A DNA stretch of 64,000 nt from CAYJPV01 sp964372095 (GTDB taxonomy: Bacteria; Acidobacteriota; Vicinamibacteria; Vicinamibacterales; JAKQTR01): NCBI GenBank assembly GCA_964372095.1, contig CAYJPV010000010.1, positions 62,001 to 126,000 on the forward strand, given 5' to 3'. The notes under the pieces were generated by a model. That model ran no database searches and had not been told where the DNA came from. It was given only the letters and a program-made list of their open reading frames with translations. The position numbers and the translations under genes are program-made. Positions 59,189 to 64,000 of this stretch are shown here, one piece after another (within the stretch, counting starts at the first letter, position 1; every line of letters begins with the position of its first letter).

Positions 59189-60808
59189 ATGCGCGGACGT
59201 GGAAGACGATGGTTTGGTGTCGTCGTGGGAGTGGTCGCGACCGTGGCGCTGGTCGGCGGTCAGCCCGCGAGCGACTTCGATCTGGTCATCCGCAACGGTT
59301 TCGTCTTCGACGGAGCCGGCAATCCCTGGGTGCTGGCGGACGTGGCGGTGCGCGGCGACGTCATTGTGGCAGTCAGCCCGGCCCTGGCGGCCAGGGGGCG
59401 GCGCGAGATTGACGCACGCGGGCTGGTGGTCTCGCCCGGGTTCATCGATCTGCACACCCACGCCCGCCGCGGCATCCAGCAGGTGCCGACGGCCGAGAAC
59501 TACGTCCGGCAGGGTGTGACGACGGTGTTCGAAGGGCCTGACGGCAGTTCACCGGTGCCGCTGGCGCCGTACCTGGCGCGGATCGAGGCGCTGAAGACGT
59601 CGGTCAACTGGGGAATGTTCGTGGGCCAGGGCTCGGTGCGCGAAGCGGTGATTGGCCGCGCCGATCGCAAGGCCACGCCGGACGAAATCGAGAAGATGAA
59701 GGCCCTCGTGCGCCAGGGGATGGCGGACGGCGCGTTCGGCATCAGCTCTGGCCTGTTCTACGTGCCAGGCGTCTTTACGCCGACCGACGAAGTCGTCACG
59801 GTGTCGGCGGTGGCCGGCAGCATGGGCGGCATCTACATCTCGCACATGCGCAACGAGGCGGCGACCATCATCGAGAGCGTGGCGGAAACCATCGCGATCG
59901 GTGAGCGTGGCCGCATGCCCACCCAGATCACGCACCACAAGATCATCGGGACGGGCAACTGGGGCAAGAGCGTCCAGACGCTGCGCATGGTCGACGAAGC
60001 CCGCGCCCGGGGCGTGGACGTGACCATCGACCAGTACCCGTACACGGCCTCGGCGACCGGCATCAACGTCCTGCTTCCGCCATGGGCGCTCGAAGGTGAG
60101 AACGCCGATGTGGTGGCACGCCTGCGGGATCCGGCGCAACGCGCGAAGATCAAGGCGGCGATCGTCGAATCGCTGAAAGTCGACCGCGGCGGCGGCGATC
60201 CCAGGAACGTGGCCGTCTCGTCGTGCCGGTGGAACCCGGCGCTTGCGGGCAGGAACCTCGCGGACATCACTCGCGAACGGGGGGCGGAGCCCTCGTTCGA
60301 GAACGCGGCCGAGACGACGATGTGGATCGTGGAGCAGGGAGGGGCGTCAGGCATCTTCCATGCGATCAACGAAGACGACCTGATTCGAATCCTGCAGCAC
60401 CGCGCCACGATGATTGCCTCTGACGGCGAAGTGACGATCTTCGGGCAGGCCTCGCCGCATCCGCGCAGTTACGGGACGTTCGCCCGGGTGCTGGGGCGGT
60501 ACGTGCGCGAGAAACAGGTGCTGGCACTGCCCGACGCGATCCGCAAGATGACGTCGTTCCCGGCCTGGCGGGTGGGTCTGCACGATCGCGGGATCCTCAG
60601 GCCCGGCATGAAAGCCGACATCACGGTGTTCGACGACGGAACGATTCAGGACACCGCCACCTTCGAGCGGCCGCACCAGTACGCGCAGGGGGTGCACACG
60701 GTGATTGTGAACGGCGCCGTCATCTTCGAGAATGGGCAGATGACGCCGGCGCGACCCGGCCGCGTGCTTCGCGGGCCGGCGTACGCGGCGGCACGGGCGG
60801 CCCGCTGA
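59189..60808 (+). CDS. D-aminoacylase / N-acyl-D-amino-acid deacylase-like amidohydrolase
   Basis: 539 aa with a signal peptide (RRWFGVVVGVVATVALVGG). SPGFIDLHTHARRG is the H-x-H site; GAFGISSGLFYVPG, YISHMRNEA, TQITHHKIIG and IDQYPYTASATG follow in the D-aminoacylase order, and ASDGEVTIFG is the late Asp motif. It should deacylate N-acyl-D-amino acids or cleave D-amino-acid dipeptides in the periplasm. It fits with the racemase and gamma-glutamyltransferase in amino-acid recycling. Confidence 0.85.
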   Translation: MRGRGRRWFGVVVGVVATVALVGGQPASDFDLVIRNGFVFDGAGNPWVLADVAVRGDVIVAVSPALAARGRREIDARGLVVSPGFIDLHTHARRGIQQVPTAENYVRQGVTTVFEGPDGSSPVPLAPYLARIEALKTSVNWGMFVGQGSVREAVIGRADRKATPDEIEKMKALVRQGMADGAFGISSGLFYVPGVFTPTDEVVTVSAVAGSMGGIYISHMRNEAATIIESVAETIAIGERGRMPTQITHHKIIGTGNWGKSVQTLRMVDEARARGVDVTIDQYPYTASATGINVLLPPWALEGENADVVARLRDPAQRAKIKAAIVESLKVDRGGGDPRNVAVSSCRWNPALAGRNLADITRERGAEPSFENAAETTMWIVEQGGASGIFHAINEDDLIRILQHRATMIASDGEVTIFGQASPHPRSYGTFARVLGRYVREKQVLALPDAIRKMTSFPAWRVGLHDRGILRPGMKADITVFDDGTIQDTATFERPHQYAQGVHTVIVNGAVIFENGQMTPARPGRVLRGPAYAAARAAR

Positions 60809-60816
60809 AGACGCGT

Positions 60817-60907
60817 AGGGACTAGGGCCAAGGGGCAAGGGGTAGAAGCAAGCCGATAGTCGATAGCCGATAGCCGATAGCCGATAGCCTGGTGCCTGGA
60901 GCCTGCA
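60817..60907 (+). repeat. 13-unit heptamer array with changing unit
   Basis: AGGGACT, AGGGCCA, AGGGGCA, AGGGGTA, GAAGCAA, GCCGATA, GTCGATA, GCCGATA x3, GCCTGGT, GCCTGGA, GCCTGCA. The 7-bp phase never breaks over 91 bp while the sequence moves through three unit types. It stops 4 bp before the gamma-glutamyltransferase start codon. Confidence 0.9.
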
Positions 60908-60910
60908 TTT

Positions 60911-62602
60911 ATGAAACCTGTTCGTTGGTTCGTGCTGTTCGTGCTCGTCGTGGTGGTTGCCACGGGAGGCGTGCATTCGTCGTCCGAGCCCGTTCGTGCC
61001 ACGAAGGGCATGGTGGTTTCGCAGAACGCGATCGCGTCGCAGATTGGCGCCGACGTGCTCCGGGAAGGCGGCAACGCGATTGACGCCGCCGTGGCCACGG
61101 CCCTGGCGCTGGCGGTCGTTCACCCCACGGCCGGCAACATCGGCGGCGGCGGGTTCATCGTGTATCGTCCGCCATCCGGCGAACCTGTGGCCTACGACTT
61201 CCGCGAGATGGCCCCGGCAAAGGCGCACGCCGGGATGTTCATCAAGGACGGCAAGTACAACTCCGCGCTGCACCACGACAGTTACCTCTCGGTCGGCGTG
61301 CCCGGGACCGTGGCCGGATTGCACATGGCCTGGAAAGAGCGGGGCACGCTGTCGTGGAAACGGCTCATCGAACCGGCAATCAAGCTGGCGCGGGACGGCT
61401 TCCCGCTGTCTGAAGGCCTGGCGCGGTCGCTGGCGCGTGTGTTGCCGTCGATGAAGAACTACCCCGGATCCATGGCCCAGTTTTCGAAGAACGGCACGCC
61501 GTACGAGCCGGGGGACGTGTGGAAGCAGCCGGACCTGGCCCGCTCGCTCTCGCGCATCGCAGAACTCGGGCCCGCCGGCTTCTACGAAGGCGAGACGGCG
61601 GCACTGCTGGCCAGGGACATGGCGGCCAACGGCGGGTTCATCACCGAGGAGGACCTCAAGAACTACACGCCGCTCCGGCGGACGCCGCTGCGCGGGACGT
61701 ACCGCGGCTACGAGGTCCTTTCGATGCCGCCCATCAGTTCGGGCGGGACGGCCTTGATCCAGATGCTGAACGTGCTCGAGGGATTCGACCTTGCGGCGAA
61801 CGGCTGGGGGTCGGCCAGCAACATCCACCTCATCACGGAGTCCATGAGGCGGGCCTTCGCGGACCGGGCCCGCTTTATCGGCGACCCGGCCTTCAACCCG
61901 CAGATGCCGGTGGCCCGGCTGATCTCGAAGGAGTACGCGGCGTCGCTGCGCCAGACGATTCGCCTGGATCGCGCGTCACCGTCGTCACCGTCCAGTTTCG
62001 AGTGGAACCGGGAGTCGGACGAGACGACCCACCTCTCGGTCGTGGACGGCGCACGGGGAGCGGTCTCGCTGACCTACACCCTCGAGGCCGGCTACGGGTC
62101 CAAGATCGTCGCGCCCGGCACGGGCTTCCTGCTGAACAACGAGATGGGCGACTTCAACGCCGGGCCGGGCCTGACAACGGTGGACGGCCTGATCGGCACG
62201 GAGCCCAACCTGGCGGCGCCGGGCAAGCGCATGATTTCGAGCATGACGCCGACGATTCTCACCAAGGACGGGCAACTGTTCATGGTGACCGGGAGCCCCG
62301 GCGGCCGGACGATCATCAACACGGTGCTGCTCACGATTCTCAACGTCGTCGATCACGGCATGAACGCCCAGGAAGCCGTCGATGCCGCGCGATTCCACCA
62401 CCAGTGGCTGCCAGACCGCATCCAGTTCGAGCGCCACGGGGTCTCGCCGGATACGCTCGCGTTGCTGAAGGCGATGGGGCACAGTCTGGCTCCCGTCCCG
62501 GCGCAGGGCGTGGCCGAGGTCATCGTGGTCAACAGCCGCGAGGGCAAACTCGAAGGCGGCGTGGACCGCCGCGCGCCGGATGGGGGAGCGGGAGGGTACT
62601 AG
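60911..62602 (+). CDS. ggt: Gamma-glutamyltransferase
   Basis: 563 aa with an N-terminal signal/anchor (RWFVLFVLVVVVATGGVHS). The Ntn-hydrolase precursor features are complete: GGNAIDAAVATALALAVVHP, NIGGGGFIVYR, and the autocleavage site DETTHLSVVD (Thr at about 372/373 becomes the new N-terminus of the small subunit), then MISSMTPTI and GSPGGRTIINTVL. It transfers or hydrolyses the gamma-glutamyl group of glutathione and gamma-glutamyl peptides in the periplasm. The ATG sits right after the drifting heptamer array, and the TAG stop at 62600 opens another. Confidence 0.93.
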   Translation: MKPVRWFVLFVLVVVVATGGVHSSSEPVRATKGMVVSQNAIASQIGADVLREGGNAIDAAVATALALAVVHPTAGNIGGGGFIVYRPPSGEPVAYDFREMAPAKAHAGMFIKDGKYNSALHHDSYLSVGVPGTVAGLHMAWKERGTLSWKRLIEPAIKLARDGFPLSEGLARSLARVLPSMKNYPGSMAQFSKNGTPYEPGDVWKQPDLARSLSRIAELGPAGFYEGETAALLARDMAANGGFITEEDLKNYTPLRRTPLRGTYRGYEVLSMPPISSGGTALIQMLNVLEGFDLAANGWGSASNIHLITESMRRAFADRARFIGDPAFNPQMPVARLISKEYAASLRQTIRLDRASPSSPSSFEWNRESDETTHLSVVDGARGAVSLTYTLEAGYGSKIVAPGTGFLLNNEMGDFNAGPGLTTVDGLIGTEPNLAAPGKRMISSMTPTILTKDGQLFMVTGSPGGRTIINTVLLTILNVVDHGMNAQEAVDAARFHHQWLPDRIQFERHGVSPDTLALLKAMGHSLAPVPAQGVAEVIVVNSREGKLEGGVDRRAPDGGAGGY

Positions 62603-62734
62603 CTGGGGGTTGGGGATTGGGGATTGGGGATTGGACAAGGCAGCAGCCGATCGCCGACCTCGGCTTTCGACTTTCGGCTTTCGGCTCAATGCACGGGCCG
62701 CGTGAACCGATAGCCGATAGCCGATAGCCGATCC
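62599..62734. repeat. Compound heptamer region, three unit types
   Basis: CTAGCT then GGGGGTT, GGGGATT x3; next CGGCTTT, CGACTTT, CGGCTTT, CGGCTCA (62661-62688); next CCGATAG x3, CCGATCC (62707-62734). Each block is internally 7-periodic. The opening CTAGCTGGGGGTTGGGG closely matches the ends of the 46164 element, and the CCGATAG block matches the array at 60852. No gene is inside. Confidence 0.85.
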
Positions 62735-62757
62735 CCCGAAGCCTGATTGAGGTCTTG

Positions 62758-63693
62758 ATGACGAAGATGGATGTTTCCGCCGCCGGCGCGGTGTGGGATG
62801 TCGTGGGCATTGGTGCGGCGTGCCTGGATCACGTCTGCCGCCTGCCCGTGTTTCCCCGGCCCGACAGCGCGTCGTCCAAGATCCGGATGCACGGCGAGTC
62901 GCGGATGTGCGGGGGGCAGACGGCCACCGCGCTGGCGACCTGTGCCCGACTCGGCCTGCGCGCCAAGTACGTCGGTGCCGTGGGAGACGATGACGAGGGC
63001 CGGCGGATCCGGGGGGAGTTGTCGACGCGGGGCATCGACGTCTCGGATGTGTGCGCCCTCGCGGTGCCGACGGCCACGGCGACCATCCTGATCGACGACA
63101 GCGGCGAGCGCCTCGTGCTCTGGCACCGGGACATCCGTCTGTGCGTGCCGCCGGACCGGTTGCCGGAAGCGGCGCTGGCGGCGGCGCGAGTGGTGCACGT
63201 CGATGACGTGGACCCGGTGGCGGCCACCGAAGGCGCGCGGATCGCGCGGCAGGCGGGCGTGCCCGTCACCTGCGACATCGATCACATCACACCTCGCACG
63301 CAGGCTCTCCTCGGGCTGGTGAGCCACCCGGTCTTCGCCGAACAGGTGCCCCTCGACCTGACGGGGCAGACCGACGAAGGCGAGGCGCTGCGGATGATCT
63401 GGGATCGGTATCACGTGCCGGCGGTCGTGACCCTGGGCGAGCGCGGCTCGATGGGGTTCGACGGGCAGCAGCTCGTGACCGTGCCGGCGTTCCCCGTGGA
63501 TCCGATCGACACGACCGGGGCGGGCGACGTGTTCCGCGCAGGTTTCATCTACGGACTCGTGCAGGGCTGGCCGCTGGAGCAGCGACTCCGTTTTGCCAAC
63601 GCCTGCGCCGGCGTCAGTTGCACGCGCCTCGGGGCGATGGGCGGGGTCCCCGCCCTCGACGAGGTGCTCGCCCTGCTAGAGGCTAGAGGCTAG
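62758..63693 (+). CDS. PfkB-family carbohydrate/nucleoside kinase
   Basis: 311 aa. GIGAACLDHVCRLPVFP is the PfkB start; GGQTATALATCARLGLRAKY and VGDDDEGRRIRGELSTRGI follow; the catalytic anion-hole motif is DTTGAGDVFRAGFIYG (D257). It is ribokinase-like; the sugar or nucleoside is unknown. The last residues (LEARG) and the TAG stop (63691-63693) are encoded by a CTAGAGG array that runs into the gene end. Confidence 0.87.
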   Translation: MTKMDVSAAGAVWDVVGIGAACLDHVCRLPVFPRPDSASSKIRMHGESRMCGGQTATALATCARLGLRAKYVGAVGDDDEGRRIRGELSTRGIDVSDVCALAVPTATATILIDDSGERLVLWHRDIRLCVPPDRLPEAALAAARVVHVDDVDPVAATEGARIARQAGVPVTCDIDHITPRTQALLGLVSHPVFAEQVPLDLTGQTDEGEALRMIWDRYHVPAVVTLGERGSMGFDGQQLVTVPAFPVDPIDTTGAGDVFRAGFIYGLVQGWPLEQRLRFANACAGVSCTRLGAMGGVPALDEVLALLEARG

Positions 63694-63710
63694 AGGCTAG
63701 AGGCTAGAAT
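63676..63710 (+). repeat. CTAGAGG heptamer array at the PfkB 3' end
   Basis: Four CTAGAGG units and a diverged CTAGAAT in phase. The PfkB frame reads through two of them before meeting TAG. Confidence 0.9.
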
Positions 63711-63761
63711 TGAGAAGTTCCCGGGCCGAACACCTGGGAAGGCTTCGGATTGGGAGGACCC

Positions 63762-64000
63762 ATGACCATCGGTGTTCCGCGTGAGCGTCGAGTCGACGAA
63801 CATCGCGTCGGGCTGACGCCGGCCGCGATTGAATTGCTGACCGCTAACGGGCAGACGTGCGTCGTCGAAAAGGATGCCGGCCGCGGGGCCGGGTTTGCCG
63901 ACATCGAGTACGAACGGGCCGGCGCGCGCATTGTGTATTCCGGCGAGGAGCTGTTCGGCCGCGCCACGTTGATCGCGAAGGTCTCGAAGCCCATCCAGGA
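63762..64000 (+). CDS. Alanine dehydrogenase / transhydrogenase alpha-like protein (3' end cut by window edge)
   Basis: Starts at the ATG at 63762 with GGGAGG at 63752-63757. The visible 79 codons (MTIGVPRERRVDEHRVGLTP, then VVEKDAGRGAGFADIEYERA, ATLIAKVSKPIQ) are the shared N-terminal domain of alanine dehydrogenase and the PntA transhydrogenase subunit. The two cannot be separated from this part alone. Alanine dehydrogenase would fit the amino-acid catabolism theme; PntA would be followed by pntB beyond the window. Confidence 0.8.
   Translation, partial: MTIGVPRERRVDEHRVGLTPAAIELLTANGQTCVVEKDAGRGAGFADIEYERAGARIVYSGEELFGRATLIAKVSKPIQ

Noticed and set aside
60347..61828. 493-codon minus-strand open frame across the D-aminoacylase and ggt genes
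   Set aside because: It spans two well-supported genes and the heptamer array between them; composition is that of a shadow.
1..64000. tRNA or rRNA genes
   Set aside because: I saw no cloverleaf-like sequence with the GTTCRANNC arm or CCA end, and no rRNA core sequence, though a profile search would be more sensitive than reading by eye.

Overview
The window looks like a chromosomal segment of a GC-rich, Gram-negative, protein-scavenging heterotroph, most likely an Acidobacteriota of the Vicinamibacteria type. This placement is inference: no rRNA or tRNA gene is visible. It rests on high GC in all codon positions, an Oar-like TonB-dependent receptor with a carboxypeptidase-regulatory N-terminal domain, a very large BNR/VPS10-type propeller protein, winged-helix/TPR regulators, a PadR-permease pair, and many secreted peptidases and amidohydrolases.

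Layout. 1-4.8 kb: DUF362 and NapH/NapG-like Fe-S proteins, a receiver-CheX protein and a second DUF362 protein. 4.8-7.0 kb: a REP-associated transposase (RAYT) bracketed by inverted REP palindromes, and a sulfatase. 7.2-18.7 kb: two HD-domain proteins, a GT-C-like membrane protein, an AddB/AddA-like helicase-nuclease pair (addA carries an in-frame REP) and an M20 peptidase. 18.7-24.5 kb: BNR propeller protein, M28 peptidase, methyltransferase. 24.6-25.8 kb: three gene remnants joined end to end. 25.8-34.4 kb: amidohydrolase, secreted SNase, pentaheme cytochrome, acetyltransferase, cardiolipin synthase, cupin-PLP decarboxylase fusion. 34.4-41.4 kb: kinase-less propeller transducer, acetyltransferase, wHTH-TPR regulator, amino-acid racemase. 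41.4-46.2 kb: cold-shock protein, DUF1801, a PCuAC-SCO-HiPIP-methyltransferase run and a membrane protein. 46.2-63.7 kb: Oar-like receptor, LolA-like protein, two-component system, PadR-permease pair, OPT transporter, nucleoside kinase, D-aminoacylase, gamma-glutamyltransferase and PfkB kinase, interrupted at nearly every junction by 7-bp-period arrays. The right edge cuts an alanine dehydrogenase/transhydrogenase-like gene.

How the genes fit together. Import and breakdown of peptides is the main visible theme: M20 and M28 peptidases, OPT transporter, gamma-glutamyltransferase, D-aminoacylase, amino-acid racemase, alanine dehydrogenase-like protein. The PCuAC-SCO-HiPIP run points to copper delivery and electron transfer for a respiratory oxidase.

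The most unusual content is repetitive. (1) Between 46.1 and 63.7 kb, intergenic arrays keep an exact 7-bp period while the unit sequence changes. They are rich in CTAG and G-runs, and they supply the TAG stop codons of ten genes. Two loci carry a small four-helix-bundle (S23/IVS-type) gene between inverted arrays. The first is a 463-bp unit with perfect 18-bp terminal inverted repeats, sitting between two convergent genes whose stop codons would share one CTAG if the unit were removed. It resembles a 23S rRNA intervening sequence living outside rRNA. (2) A RAYT/REP family has seven copies, one translated in frame inside addA.
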